DNA of 46,306 bases, taken from contig JANXTF010000116.1 in the NCBI GenBank assembly GCA_025352565.1, positions 1 to 46,306 of the forward strand. The letters are read 5' to 3'. This document shows, piece after piece, positions 15,661-24,011 of the stretch. The notes below the pieces were generated by a model. That model saw nothing but the letters and a program-made list of their open reading frames with translations, ran no database searches and had not been told where the DNA came from. Source of the stretch: Rhodospirillales bacterium. Lineage in GTDB: Bacteria; Pseudomonadota; Alphaproteobacteria; Acetobacterales; Acetobacteraceae. The position numbers and the translations under genes are program-made. Position 1 is the stretch's first letter, and each line of letters starts with the position of its first letter.

Positions 15661-16857
15661 ATGCCAACCCCGCGCGGCCTCACGCTCGCCACCACGCTGG
15701 CCGGGATCTGCACCTACCTCAATATGTACGCGACCCAGGCGATCCTGCCGTCGCTGGCCGACGACTTCGCCGCCCCGCTCGCCCGCACCAGCCTCACCGT
15801 CACCATGCCGCTGCTGGCGGTGGCGCTGCTGGCCCCGTTCGTCGGCGCCATCTCCGACCGGCTCGGCCGCAAGCGGCTGATCGTGGGGGCGGCGTTCGCG
15901 CTGGTGATACCGACGCTACTCTGTGCCTCGGCCGGCAGTCTGGAGGCGTTGCTGGTCTGGCGCTTCATCCAGGGTATCACGATGCCGTTCATCTTTGCCG
16001 TGACCGTCGCGTATATCGGCGAGGAGTGCGACGGCGCCGATACCATCCGCGTCACCGGCAGCTACGCCGCCGGAAGCATCTTCGGCGGCTTTGCCGGGCG
16101 CTTCCTCAGCGGGTTCGTGGCGCAGCTCGGCGGGTGGCGCATGTCGTTCGTGGCATTGGCGCTGGTGACCATCCTGTGCGGATCGGTCATCGCGGCCCTG
16201 CTGCCGCTGGAACGCCGGTTCCACGCCAGCACCGGCGGCGTCAGGTCCATCCTCGGCGGCTACGCCGAGCACCTGCGCAACCCCCGCCTGCTGGCCTGCT
16301 GCGTGGTGGGGTTCGGGATGCTGTTCTCCAACGTGGCGCTGTTCACCTACGTCAATTTCATGCTGGTCAAGCCGCCCTTCAACCTGGCCCCGGCCCAGCT
16401 CGGCCTCGTGTTCGCGGTCTATCTCGTGGGCATCGCGGCCACGACGATCGCTTCGCGCCTCGCGGCGCGGATCGGTCGCAAGGCGACGGTCGCCACGGTC
16501 CTCGCTATGGCCGCCATCGGGCTGGCGCTGACTCTGCTGCCGTATCTGTCGGCCGTGATCGTCGGAATGGCCCTGGTGACGGCGGGGTTGATGGCAGCCC
16601 AGGCGATGTCGCTCAGCTATATCGGGATCTCCGTGCGCCGCGCCCGCTCGGCCGCCGTCGGCGTCTATGTCACGCTGTTCTACATCGGCGGCTCGCTCGG
16701 CGGCATCCTGCCTGGGGTCCTGTGGCCCGCATTCGGCTGGCCGGGCGTGGTGGCGATGATCTACATGGCAATCGCCATGATGTTCGTCGCCAGCCGCTTC
16801 TGGCACGCGCCCGCCCCATTCGCCGGCCCCGCCCCATTCGCCGGCCCCGCCGCGTGA
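15661..16857 (+). CDS. MFS transporter, drug/sugar efflux type (YnfM-like)
   Basis: A 398-aa major facilitator with twelve hydrophobic segments. The motif-A loop GAISDRLGRKRLIVG follows the second helix and TTIASRLAARIGRKAT occurs in the second half. The N-terminal YLNMYATQAILPSLADDFAAP resembles YnfM/AraJ-type exporters, so efflux is more likely than uptake; the substrate is unknown. The C-terminal tail carries an 18-bp tandem duplication. Its TGA overlaps the GTG start of the BenE gene, so the two are coupled. Confidence 0.88.
   Translation: MPTPRGLTLATTLAGICTYLNMYATQAILPSLADDFAAPLARTSLTVTMPLLAVALLAPFVGAISDRLGRKRLIVGAAFALVIPTLLCASAGSLEALLVWRFIQGITMPFIFAVTVAYIGEECDGADTIRVTGSYAAGSIFGGFAGRFLSGFVAQLGGWRMSFVALALVTILCGSVIAALLPLERRFHASTGGVRSILGGYAEHLRNPRLLACCVVGFGMLFSNVALFTYVNFMLVKPPFNLAPAQLGLVFAVYLVGIAATTIASRLAARIGRKATVATVLAMAAIGLALTLLPYLSAVIVGMALVTAGLMAAQAMSLSYIGISVRRARSAAVGVYVTLFYIGGSLGGILPGVLWPAFGWPGVVAMIYMAIAMMFVASRFWHAPAPFAGPAPFAGPAA
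16810..16845. repeat. 18-bp perfect tandem duplication at the 3' end of the MFS gene
   Basis: The unit CCCGCCCCATTCGCCGGC occurs at 16810-16827 and 16828-16845, with a partial third copy. It encodes a doubled Pro-Ala-Pro-Phe-Ala-Gly in the cytoplasmic tail and keeps frame. Confidence 0.9.
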
Positions 16858-18020
16858 TCCGCGATTTCTCACCCCAGGCACTCACCGCCGGCCTGCTGGC
16901 CAGTTTCGTCGGTTTCGCGAGCTCCTTCGCCGTCATCCTGCGCGGCCTCACCGCCATGGGCGCGGACCCGGCCCAGGCGGCCTCGGGGCTGATGGCGCTG
17001 TCCATCGCCATGGGATTGTGCGGCATCGTGCTCAGCCTGTGGCGACGCATGCCGATCAGCGCGGCGTGGTCCACCCCCGGCGCCGCCCTGCTCGCCACCA
17101 CGCCGATGGCGCCGGGCGGGTTCGCCGGCGCCGTGGGAGCCTTCCTCGTCTGCGCGACGTTGATCGTGGTCTGCGGATTATGGCGGCCGCTCGGCCGCCT
17201 GGTGGCCGCCATCCCGCAGGCGCTGGCCAGCGCCATGCTGGCCGGCGTGCTGCTCGGGCTGTGCCTCGCCCCGGTCCGCGCGGTCGCCGAGGCGCCGCTC
17301 GCCGGGCTGACGATCGTGCTCGCCTGGGCGATCGTCGGACGCCTCCGCCGCGTGCTGGCAGTGCCGGCCGCCGTGCTGGTCACGGTTGGCTGGGTGGTCT
17401 GGTCGGCTCCCGCCGGCTCCATCCCGCTGGACTCGCTCTGGCCGATTCCGGTGCTGACGGTGCCGGTGTTCTCGCTCCAGGCGATCATCGGCGTCGCGGT
17501 GCCGCTGTTCATCGTCACCATGGCGTCCCAGAACATCCCCGGCATGGCGGTTCTCGCGGTCAACGGCTACCGCCCCGCCCCTGGCCCGCTGTTCACCGCC
17601 ACCGGCGCGTTCAGCCTGATCGCGGCCCCGTTCGGCTCCCATGCGGTGAACCTCGCCGCCATCACGGCGGCCATGTGCGCCGGCGAGGACGCCCACCCCG
17701 ATCCGGCCCGCCGCTACTGGGCCGCCATCGTCGCGGGGCTCGGTTACGTCGCCTTCGGCCTGCTGGCGGGCGCCGCGACCGCCTTCATCGGCGCGGCACG
17801 GCCGATTCTGATCGAGGCCGCCGCCGGCCTCGCGTTGTTGGGCGCGTTCGGCGGCGCGCTGATGGGCGCCGTCAATGCCGCCCAGGACCGCGAGGCCGCG
17901 GTGGTGACGTTTTTGGTGACCGCCTCCGGCGTCACATTCGGCGGCGTGAGCGGCGCGTTCTGGGGGCTGATCGCGGGGCTGGCCATGCGCTGGCTCACGC
18001 GGCGGCTGCCATCGCGGTGA
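16854..18020 (+). CDS. benE: benzoate/H+ symporter family transporter (BenE-like)
   Basis: A 388-aa, very hydrophobic protein with about twelve helices. It matches the BenE family in its opening LTAGLLASFVGFASSFAVILRG, the AWSTPGAALLAT segment, FIVTMASQNIPGMAVL and the PFGSHAVNLAAITAAMCAG motif. BenE imports benzoate with protons in aromatic degraders. No benABCD genes are nearby, so the real substrate may be another aromatic acid. The start is GTG 16854, inside the stop of the MFS gene; no better start exists. It is followed after 61 bp by a periplasmic protein of the PheC type. Confidence 0.88.
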   Translation: MIRDFSPQALTAGLLASFVGFASSFAVILRGLTAMGADPAQAASGLMALSIAMGLCGIVLSLWRRMPISAAWSTPGAALLATTPMAPGGFAGAVGAFLVCATLIVVCGLWRPLGRLVAAIPQALASAMLAGVLLGLCLAPVRAVAEAPLAGLTIVLAWAIVGRLRRVLAVPAAVLVTVGWVVWSAPAGSIPLDSLWPIPVLTVPVFSLQAIIGVAVPLFIVTMASQNIPGMAVLAVNGYRPAPGPLFTATGAFSLIAAPFGSHAVNLAAITAAMCAGEDAHPDPARRYWAAIVAGLGYVAFGLLAGAATAFIGAARPILIEAAAGLALLGAFGGALMGAVNAAQDREAAVVTFLVTASGVTFGGVSGAFWGLIAGLAMRWLTRRLPSR

Positions 18021-18081
18021 AGCATTGCCCCGGCCGGTCGAAGCCGCCATGCTCGCCCCGCAACAAACACGGGGCCCAGCC

Positions 18082-18858
18082 ATGCGCGCACTCCTTCTGG
18101 CCCTGGCCAGTCTGGCCATTGCCGCGTCGGCCCACGCACAGACGCCCGCCCCCGCGAACGTGCTCGACGCCGTGCTCGCGCGCGGCACGCTGCGGGTGGG
18201 AATGACCGGCGACTACCGCCCGTTCTCGCTCGCCGACAAGGCAGCCAACACCACCGAGGGCCTCGACGTCGATCTGGCCGGCGGCATGGCGCGCGCCCTC
18301 GGCGTGAAGCTCGAGATCGTGCCGACCACCTGGTCCACCCTCATGGCCGACCTCGCGGCACAGAAATTCGACGTGGGCGCGGGCGGCATCTCCGTCACGC
18401 TGGAACGCCAGAAGACCGCGTTCTTCTCGCTGCCCTTGATGCGGACCGGCAAGACGCCGATCGCCAGATGCGGCGTGGCGGCCAAGTTCCAGACGCTCGC
18501 CGACATCGACAAGCCCGGAGTGAAGGTGATCACCAACCCGGGCGGCACCAACGAACGCTTCGATCGCGCCAACCTCCGCGCCGCCGAGATCGTCGTGTTC
18601 CCCAGCAACGCCGCCATTTTCGACGAACTGGTCGCCGGCCATGCCGACGTGATGATCACCGATTCGGTCGAGACCCGCCTGCAGCAGAAGCTGCACCCCG
18701 AACTCTGCGCGATCCATCCGGACTCCCCGTTCGATTTCGGCGAACTGGCGTTGCTGCTGCCGCGCGACAGCGTCTGGAAGGCCTGGGTGGATCAGTTCGT
18801 CCACCTGTCGATGGAAACCGGCGAGTATCACCGCATCGAGGGGCGGTATCTGAACTGA
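18082..18858 (+). CDS. pheC: cyclohexadienyl dehydratase-like (PheC) periplasmic protein
   Basis: A 258-aa protein with a Sec signal peptide (MRALLLALASLAIAASAHAQ, cleavage after AHA). The mature part is a type-II periplasmic binding fold. It follows the PheC pattern closely: GTLRVGMTGDYRPFSL, GISVTLERQKTAFFSLP, RTGKTPIARC, NPGGTNERFDRANL, and RLQQKLHPELCAIHPDSPFDF. PheC converts prephenate to phenylpyruvate and arogenate to Phe. Glu158 in GGTNE is, as I recall the family, the catalytic acid, which favours enzyme over simple amino-acid binding protein. An alternative ATG at 18049 lacks a good signal peptide. A small GCCCCG/CGGGGC hairpin sits just upstream of the start. Confidence 0.82.
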   Translation: MRALLLALASLAIAASAHAQTPAPANVLDAVLARGTLRVGMTGDYRPFSLADKAANTTEGLDVDLAGGMARALGVKLEIVPTTWSTLMADLAAQKFDVGAGGISVTLERQKTAFFSLPLMRTGKTPIARCGVAAKFQTLADIDKPGVKVITNPGGTNERFDRANLRAAEIVVFPSNAAIFDELVAGHADVMITDSVETRLQQKLHPELCAIHPDSPFDFGELALLLPRDSVWKAWVDQFVHLSMETGEYHRIEGRYLN

Positions 18859-18919
18859 GCGCATCCATTCGGGGGTCGCGGGCGTTTGCCTTGTGTCCTG
18901 AACGTTTGCCGAGGTCCCA

Positions 18920-19084
18920 ATGCGCCGTATTCTGCTCTGCCTGATCGCAACCGCCTCGCTTGCCGGTTGTGCCGGGGTGAACCAGTCCTTCTCGTGCGCG
19001 CCCGGTGTGAGCTTCCAGCGGATCGACCGCGATCAGTACACCCGCCCCGCCACGACTGCGGGCACCGGCTACCTTCATTGCTGA
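18920..19084 (+). CDS. small lipoprotein, 54 aa, unknown function
   Basis: A short frame starting at ATG 18920 with GAGG about 7 nt upstream. The product begins MRRILLCLIATASLAGC: a basic start, a hydrophobic core and a lipobox LAGC, so Cys17 should be lipidated. The mature 38 residues contain two further Cys (26 and 54, the last residue) and a mixed tail (FQRIDRDQYTRPATTAG). I do not recognise a family. It lies 61 bp after pheC and just upstream of the trpEG control region. Confidence 0.65.
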   Translation: MRRILLCLIATASLAGCAGVNQSFSCAPGVSFQRIDRDQYTRPATTAGTGYLHC

Positions 19085-19109
19085 TCCGCCATTTGCTCAT
19101 CCGCACGGC

Positions 19110-19138
19110 TTGCAGCGCGGCGAAGGGCGTGCTTAGCC
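19110..19138 (+). promoter_or_regulatory. probable promoter of the trpL-trpEG transcript
   Basis: TTGCAG (19110-19115) and TTAGCC (19133-19138) are spaced 17 bp apart. Transcription would then start about 7 nt later, essentially at the trpL ATG (19146). No Shine-Dalgarno precedes that ATG, which fits a leaderless transcript. Hexamers are only moderate matches. Confidence 0.5.
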
Positions 19139-19145
19139 TGCCCCC

Positions 19146-19193
19146 ATGAATTCCTCATCCAACCTCGCGCGCTGGTGGTGGCCCGTCTCGTAA
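19146..19193 (+). CDS. trpL: Trp operon leader peptide (MNSSSNLARWWWPVS)
   Basis: A 15-codon frame with three consecutive Trp codons (TGG at 19173, 19176, 19179), then Pro-Val-Ser and TAA. Three tandem Trp codons upstream of trpE are the classic leader for ribosome-mediated attenuation, and the alphaproteobacterial trpE leader of Sinorhizobium (a 14-aa peptide with Trp-Trp-Trp) has the same design. Ribosome stalling here at low charged tRNA-Trp would control the hairpins that follow. There is no ribosome-binding site upstream (cccccATG), suggesting leaderless initiation. Confidence 0.9.
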   Translation: MNSSSNLARWWWPVS

Positions 19194-19257
19194 CGGCGGC
19201 CATCTTGCGTTCCCACATGGCCGCCTCGGAGATTCCCCGGGCGGCTTTCGTGTTTTT
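19177..19257 (+). promoter_or_regulatory. Trp attenuator (regions 1-4) upstream of trpEG
   Basis: Four segments can pair in the usual alternatives. Region 1, GGTGGCC (19177-19183, overlapping the last Trp codons), pairs with GGCCATC (19198-19204). Region 2, GGCGGCCAT (19195-19203), pairs perfectly with region 3, ATGGCCGCC (19217-19225), as the antiterminator. Region 3 GCCGCC(T) pairs with region 4 GGGCGGC (19239-19245) as the terminator, followed by TTTCGTGTTTTT. A stalled ribosome on the Trp codons would mask region 1 and allow 2:3 pairing, so trpEG is read. The terminated leader RNA could act as a small RNA like Sinorhizobium rnTrpL; that is inference. Confidence 0.85.
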
Positions 19258-19314
19258 GGCACAGGCTGAACAAGGGTTTCCGGGGCGCGCCGCAACAAGG
19301 CGGAGACTTCCCCG

Positions 19315-21525
19315 ATGCACTACTCCACACGCGGCGGCATCTCGATCGAGCGCCAGACCGTCGATGCCGACTACGCGGGCGGCACTACGGCACTCTCCAA
19401 AACGCTGGACCGCAAGCGCGGCGTGCTGTTCTCGTCCAGCTTCGAGTTCCCTGGCCGCTACACGCGCTGGGACATGGGGTTCTCCGATCCGCCGCTGGTG
19501 ATCTCCGCGCGCGGCCGCTCGGTAGCCATCGAGGCGCTTAACGCGCGCGGGCAAGTGCTCCTCTCACCCATCGCCGCCGTGCTGGAGGCGCTGCCGGAGG
19601 TGGCGATGCTGTCGGTCGGGCACAACGCCATCGCCGCTGGCGTGGTCGCGCCCGGCGAGCGCTTCCCCGAGGAGCGGCGCAGCCGCCAGCCCTCGGTGTT
19701 CTCGGTGCTGCGCGCGGTCGCCGCCCTGTTTGCCTCCCCCGAGGACCGCCATCTCGGCCTCTACGGCGCGTTCGGCTACGACCTCGTGTTCCAGTTCGAG
19801 CCGATGGCGCTCCGCCTGCCGCGCGACGCGGACCAGCGCGACCTCGTCCTCTATTTGCCCGACGAATTGCTGATCGTGGACCACATGCGCCAGCACGCCG
19901 CCCTGCACCGCTACGAGTTCACGGTGGCCAACCAGACTGCCGCCGGCAAGACCACCGTTGGCCAGACTGCCGCCGGCCAGACCACCGCCGGAATGCCCCG
20001 CGCCACCGCCGACGCGCCCTATAGGGCGCGCGTCGACGACCGGTCCGGCGAGGTCGAAAGCGACCACGCGCCCGGCGAATACGCGGCCATGGTCGAGCGC
20101 GCGCGGGACGCCTTCGCGCGTGGCGATCTGTTCGAGGCGGTGCTCGGCCAAACCCTGCGCACCGGCTGCGCCGATGCCCCAAGCGTGCTGTTCGACCGCC
20201 TGCGCGCGGCCAACCCGGCCCCCTACGGCGCGCTGATGAACCTCGGCGACGCCGAGTTCCTGGTCGCCGCCTCGCCGGAGATGTTCGTGCGCGTGGAAGG
20301 CAGCCGCATCGAGACCTGTCCCATCAGCGGCACCATCCGGCGCGGCCGCGACGCGCTGGAGGATGCCGAGCGCATCCGTGAATTGCTGAATTCGGCCAAG
20401 GACGAAGCCGAATTGACGATGTGCACCGACGTCGACCGCAACGACAAATCCCGCGTCTGCGAGGCCGGCAGCGTCAAGCTGATCGGGCGGCGGCAGATCG
20501 AGATGTACTCGCGCCTCATCCACACCGTCGATCACGTCGAGGGCACGCTGCGCCCCGAGTTCGACGCGCTGGACGGCTTCCTCAGCCATGCCTGGGCGGT
20601 GACCGTCACCGGGGCGCCAAAACGCTGGGCCATCCGCTTCATCGAGGCGGAAGAGAAATCCGCGCGCCGCTGGTACGGCGGCGCCATCGGCTGCCTGACC
20701 TTCGACGGCAACATGAACACCGGCCTCACCCTGCGCACCATCCGCCTCAAGGACGGCGTGGCCGAGGTGCGCGCCGGCGCGACCCTGCTGCATGACAGCG
20801 ACCCCGCGGCGGAGGAGGCGGAATGCCGCCTCAAGGCCTCGGCCATGTTCGCGGCCATCGCCGGCGCCAAGGCGGCGGCGACCGTCCCCGCGGCCCCACG
20901 GGCGAGCCACCAGGGCATGCGCGTCCTGCTGGTCGATCACGAGGACAGCTTCGTGCATACCCTGGCCGGCTATTATCGCGCGGCCGGCGCGAGCGTGGAG
21001 ACGATGCGGGCCGGCATGGCGGTGGCGGCCTTGCGCGAAGGCCGTGCCGCCGACCTGGTCGTGCTGTCCCCCGGCCCCGGCCGGCCGGCCGATTTCGCCA
21101 TGGGCGAGACGCTGGCCCTGCTCACCCGCATCGGGCTGCCGGTGTTCGGCGTGTGCCTCGGCCTGCAAGGGATCGTCGAGCATTTCGGCGGCGTGCTCGA
21201 CGTGCTGGCCCGGCCGATGCACGGACGCGCTTCCCTGGTGCGGGTGCTCGGCGGCACGCTGCTCGCGGGCCTGCCGGAGACCTTCATGGTGGGCCGCTAC
21301 CACTCGCTCCATGCGCGCCGCGCCGTGGTGCCGCGCGCGCTCGCGGTCACGGCCGAAACCGAGGATGGCGTGGTGATGGCGGTCGAGCACCTCTCGCGGC
21401 CGATCGCGGCGGTGCAGTTCCACCCCGAGAGCGTCATGACGCCGTTGGAGATCGGCGCAAAGCTCATCGCGGCCTCGCTGGCGATGGCCAAGGCTGGCCA
21501 ACCGGCCGCCCACGTGCAGAATTGA
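19315..21525 (+). CDS. trpEG: anthranilate synthase, fused TrpE-TrpG
   Basis: A 736-aa fusion that makes anthranilate from chorismate and glutamine, the first step of tryptophan synthesis. The TrpE part (about 1-530) has CPISGTIRRGRDALEDAERI, ELTMCTDVDRNDKSRVC, and HTVDHVEGTLRPEFDALDGF. The glutaminase part begins at Met535 (MRVLLVDHEDSFVHTL) and has Cys614 in GVCLGLQG and the His-Glu pair in VQFHPESV. This single-chain form is typical of Rhizobium, Azospirillum and relatives. A low-complexity insert with a 10-residue repeat (around 207-226) lies in the TrpE part. The ATG at 19315 has GGAG upstream; expression is controlled by trpL and the attenuator. Confidence 0.96.
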   Translation: MHYSTRGGISIERQTVDADYAGGTTALSKTLDRKRGVLFSSSFEFPGRYTRWDMGFSDPPLVISARGRSVAIEALNARGQVLLSPIAAVLEALPEVAMLSVGHNAIAAGVVAPGERFPEERRSRQPSVFSVLRAVAALFASPEDRHLGLYGAFGYDLVFQFEPMALRLPRDADQRDLVLYLPDELLIVDHMRQHAALHRYEFTVANQTAAGKTTVGQTAAGQTTAGMPRATADAPYRARVDDRSGEVESDHAPGEYAAMVERARDAFARGDLFEAVLGQTLRTGCADAPSVLFDRLRAANPAPYGALMNLGDAEFLVAASPEMFVRVEGSRIETCPISGTIRRGRDALEDAERIRELLNSAKDEAELTMCTDVDRNDKSRVCEAGSVKLIGRRQIEMYSRLIHTVDHVEGTLRPEFDALDGFLSHAWAVTVTGAPKRWAIRFIEAEEKSARRWYGGAIGCLTFDGNMNTGLTLRTIRLKDGVAEVRAGATLLHDSDPAAEEAECRLKASAMFAAIAGAKAAATVPAAPRASHQGMRVLLVDHEDSFVHTLAGYYRAAGASVETMRAGMAVAALREGRAADLVVLSPGPGRPADFAMGETLALLTRIGLPVFGVCLGLQGIVEHFGGVLDVLARPMHGRASLVRVLGGTLLAGLPETFMVGRYHSLHARRAVVPRALAVTAETEDGVVMAVEHLSRPIAAVQFHPESVMTPLEIGAKLIAASLAMAKAGQPAAHVQN
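19933..19992. repeat. 30-bp imperfect tandem duplication inside trpEG
   Basis: Units at 19933-19962 and 19963-19992 differ at 4 of 30 positions. They encode QTAAGKTTVG then QTAAGQTTAG, a Thr/Ala/Gly-rich linker in the TrpE part. Confidence 0.85.
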
Positions 21526-21548
21526 TCCGCAACGAGGAGACACGCCGC

Positions 21549-22475
21549 ATGTCCAAGGTCATCATCAGCTGTGCCATCACCGGGGCCATCGCCACCCCCA
21601 GCATGTCGGACGCGCTGCCGATCACCCCGGCGCAGATCGCGCGTTCGAGCATCGAGGCCGCCGAGGCCGGGGCCGCGATCATCCATCTGCACGCCCGCAA
21701 CCCCGAGACCGGCGAGCCCTCCCCCGACCCCAAGCTGTTCATGCAGTTCCTGCCGGTCATCAAGCAAAGCACCGACGCGGTGCTCAACATCACCACCGGC
21801 GGCGGCCTGCGGATGACGGTCGAGGAGCGGCTCGCGGCCCCCATGGCCGCGGCGCCGGAGATGTGCAGCCTCAACATGGGCAGCATGAATTTCAACATCT
21901 CGGGCGCCGGAGAAAAACGCACCGAGTGGAAACACGCTTGGGAGAAGCCCTATCTCGAGGGGACCGTCGACCACATCTTCCGCAACACCTTCGGCGACGT
22001 GGCGCGCATCGTCGAGATCATGGGCAAGGGCCACGGCACCCGTTTCGAGTTCGAGTGCTACGATATCGGCCATTTGTACAGCCTGGCGCATTGCCTCGAC
22101 AAAAAGATCGTCGAGCCGCCGCTGTTCGTGCAGTCCATCTTCGGCATCCTCGGCGGCATCGGAGCGGAGCCGCGGAACCTCATGTTCATGCGCGAGACCG
22201 CGGATCGGCTGTTCGGGAAGGATTACATCTGGTCCGTGCTGGCCGCCGGGCGGCACCAGATGAATTTCAGCACGATGTCCGGCATCCTCGGCGGGAATGT
22301 GCGCGTGGGCCTGGAGGACAGCCTGTATATCGCCAAGGGCAAGTTCGCCAAATCCAACGCCGAGCAGGTGACGAAAATCCGGCGCATCCTGGAGGAACTG
22401 AGCCTGGAGATCGCGACTCCGGCCGAGGCGCGTGCCATACTGCACCTCAAAGGCGGCGACCGCGTCGGGTTCTGA
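21549..22475 (+). CDS. beta-keto acid cleavage enzyme (BKACE, DUF849 family)
   Basis: A 308-aa zinc enzyme of the 3-keto-5-aminohexanoate cleavage (Kce)/BKACE family. These condense a beta-keto acid with acetyl-CoA to give acetoacetate and a new acyl-CoA. It shows the family start KVIISCAITGAIATPSMSDALP, the metal motif HLHAR with His46 and His48, then TTGGG and FECYDIGHLYSLAH. GEKRTEWKHAWEKPYLEGTV suggests a specialised subgroup. The substrate is not readable from sequence; carnitine-, amino- or hydroxy-beta-keto acids are among the known ones. A GAGGAG ribosome site precedes ATG 21549. It is 25 bp upstream of the sulfatase. Confidence 0.88.
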   Translation: MSKVIISCAITGAIATPSMSDALPITPAQIARSSIEAAEAGAAIIHLHARNPETGEPSPDPKLFMQFLPVIKQSTDAVLNITTGGGLRMTVEERLAAPMAAAPEMCSLNMGSMNFNISGAGEKRTEWKHAWEKPYLEGTVDHIFRNTFGDVARIVEIMGKGHGTRFEFECYDIGHLYSLAHCLDKKIVEPPLFVQSIFGILGGIGAEPRNLMFMRETADRLFGKDYIWSVLAAGRHQMNFSTMSGILGGNVRVGLEDSLYIAKGKFAKSNAEQVTKIRRILEELSLEIATPAEARAILHLKGGDRVGF

Positions 22476-22500
22476 GGCCGCGCCCGGGAGGAATGAAGAA

Positions 22501-23952
22501 ATGAAGCCGAGCAACCTGCTGTTCATCATGTCCGATGAACACAACCGCGCGGTCATGGGGTGCAGCGGGCATCCGATGATCCGCACCCCGAACATGGACC
22601 GCCTCGCCGCGAGCGGCGTGCGCTTCACCGACGCTTACTGCAATTCGCCGATCTGCGTGCCGTCGCGCGCCAGCTTCGCGACCGGGCAGTACGTGAACCG
22701 CATCCGGTTCTGGGACAACGCGATCCCGTATGACGGCACGGTTCCGTCATGGGGTCACCGGCTGCAGGAGGCGGGCAGCGAGGCCGTCTCCATCGGGAAG
22801 CTGCATTTCCGCAGCGCCGACGACCGGAACGGCTTCACCGAGGAAATCATGCCGCTGCATGTGGTGGACGGCCTCGGCGATCTGCTCGGCCTGATCCGCG
22901 AGGGTACCCCCCGCCGCAAGGCCGCGCTCAAGCTGGCGGAAGATGCCGGGCCGGGCGAGTCCAGCTATCAGGATTACGACGGCAACATCACCGACGCGGC
23001 GGTGGCGTGGCTGCGCGCGAAGGCGCGGGCCCAGCAGGGCCGCCCCTGGGTGCTGTTCGTCTCTTTGGTCTGCCCGCATTTCCCGCTGATCGCCCGGCCT
23101 GAGTGGTACGACCTCTACCCCGAGGCCGATGTGCCGTGGCCGGCGATGTACGCGCCGCACGAGCGGCCCACCCATCCGTTCATCGCCGCGATGCGATCGA
23201 CCGCGATCTACGACGAGGCGTTCGACGAGCGCAAAGTCCGCCGTGCCATCGCGGCGTATTTCGGCCTGGTCAGCTTCCTCGACCACAATATCGGCCGACT
23301 GATGGACGCGCTTGCCGAGACCGGGCTCGATGCGGACACGCGGGTGATCTACACCAGCGACCACGGCGACAACCTCGGCAATCGAGGGCTGTGGGGCAAG
23401 TCGAACATGTACGAGGATTCCGTGGGCGTGCCGATGCTCATGGCCGGTCCCGACATCCCCGCCGGCTTCGTGTGCCGCGAGCCGGTCTCGCTGGTGGACG
23501 GTTTTCCGACGATCCTGGACTGCGTCGGGGCCACGCCCAACCCCGCCGACCGCGACCTCCCAGGCGCCTCCCTGTTCGACATCTTCCGCGGGGCGGTGCC
23601 GCGCCGGACGGTCCTCAGCGAATACCATGCGTCGGGCTCGGTGACGGGCGCGTTCATGATCCGCCATGGCGCGTTCAAATACGTCCATTACGTCGGCATG
23701 GCGCCGCAATTGTTCGACCTCGACGCCGATCCGCTGGAACAGCGCGACCTCGGCGAGCATCCCGGCTACGCCGGCGTCGTCGCCGATTGCGAGGCCAGGC
23801 TGCGCGCCACGGTCGATCCCGATGCCGCCGACCGCATGGCCAGGTCGGACCAGGTCGCCCGGATCGACGCGCATGGCGGCCGGGAGGCGATCATCGCGCG
23901 CGGCACCTTCGGCTTCTCGCCCGCGCCAGGAACCAAGCCCGTATACAGCTAA
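22501..23952 (+). CDS. sulfatase, choline-sulfatase-like
   Basis: A 483-aa formylglycine-type arylsulfatase-fold hydrolase. Metal residues appear in FIMSDEHN (Asp12, Glu13) and YTSDHGD. The sulfatase signature CVPSR at 52-56 has Cys52, which an FGE would convert to formylglycine. SIGKLHF and DSVGVPMLMAGP are typical of the choline-sulfatase side of the family. No signal peptide is visible, so it should be cytosolic, acting on an imported sulfate ester. Phosphonate monoester hydrolases share this signature and remain an alternative. ATG 22501 has GGAGGAAT upstream; it is sandwiched between BKACE and an MFS importer. Confidence 0.87.
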   Translation: MKPSNLLFIMSDEHNRAVMGCSGHPMIRTPNMDRLAASGVRFTDAYCNSPICVPSRASFATGQYVNRIRFWDNAIPYDGTVPSWGHRLQEAGSEAVSIGKLHFRSADDRNGFTEEIMPLHVVDGLGDLLGLIREGTPRRKAALKLAEDAGPGESSYQDYDGNITDAAVAWLRAKARAQQGRPWVLFVSLVCPHFPLIARPEWYDLYPEADVPWPAMYAPHERPTHPFIAAMRSTAIYDEAFDERKVRRAIAAYFGLVSFLDHNIGRLMDALAETGLDADTRVIYTSDHGDNLGNRGLWGKSNMYEDSVGVPMLMAGPDIPAGFVCREPVSLVDGFPTILDCVGATPNPADRDLPGASLFDIFRGAVPRRTVLSEYHASGSVTGAFMIRHGAFKYVHYVGMAPQLFDLDADPLEQRDLGEHPGYAGVVADCEARLRATVDPDAADRMARSDQVARIDAHGGREAIIARGTFGFSPAPGTKPVYS

Positions 23953-24011
23953 CCGACGCCAACACGCCCGACCCCGGCGCAAGACCGGTGGCGGGCCAGG
24001 AGGACGCGCCC

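Noticed and set aside
19564-21543. Long minus-strand open frame opposite trpEG
   Set aside because: Antisense shadow with His/Arg/Gly-rich composition; trpEG is unambiguous.
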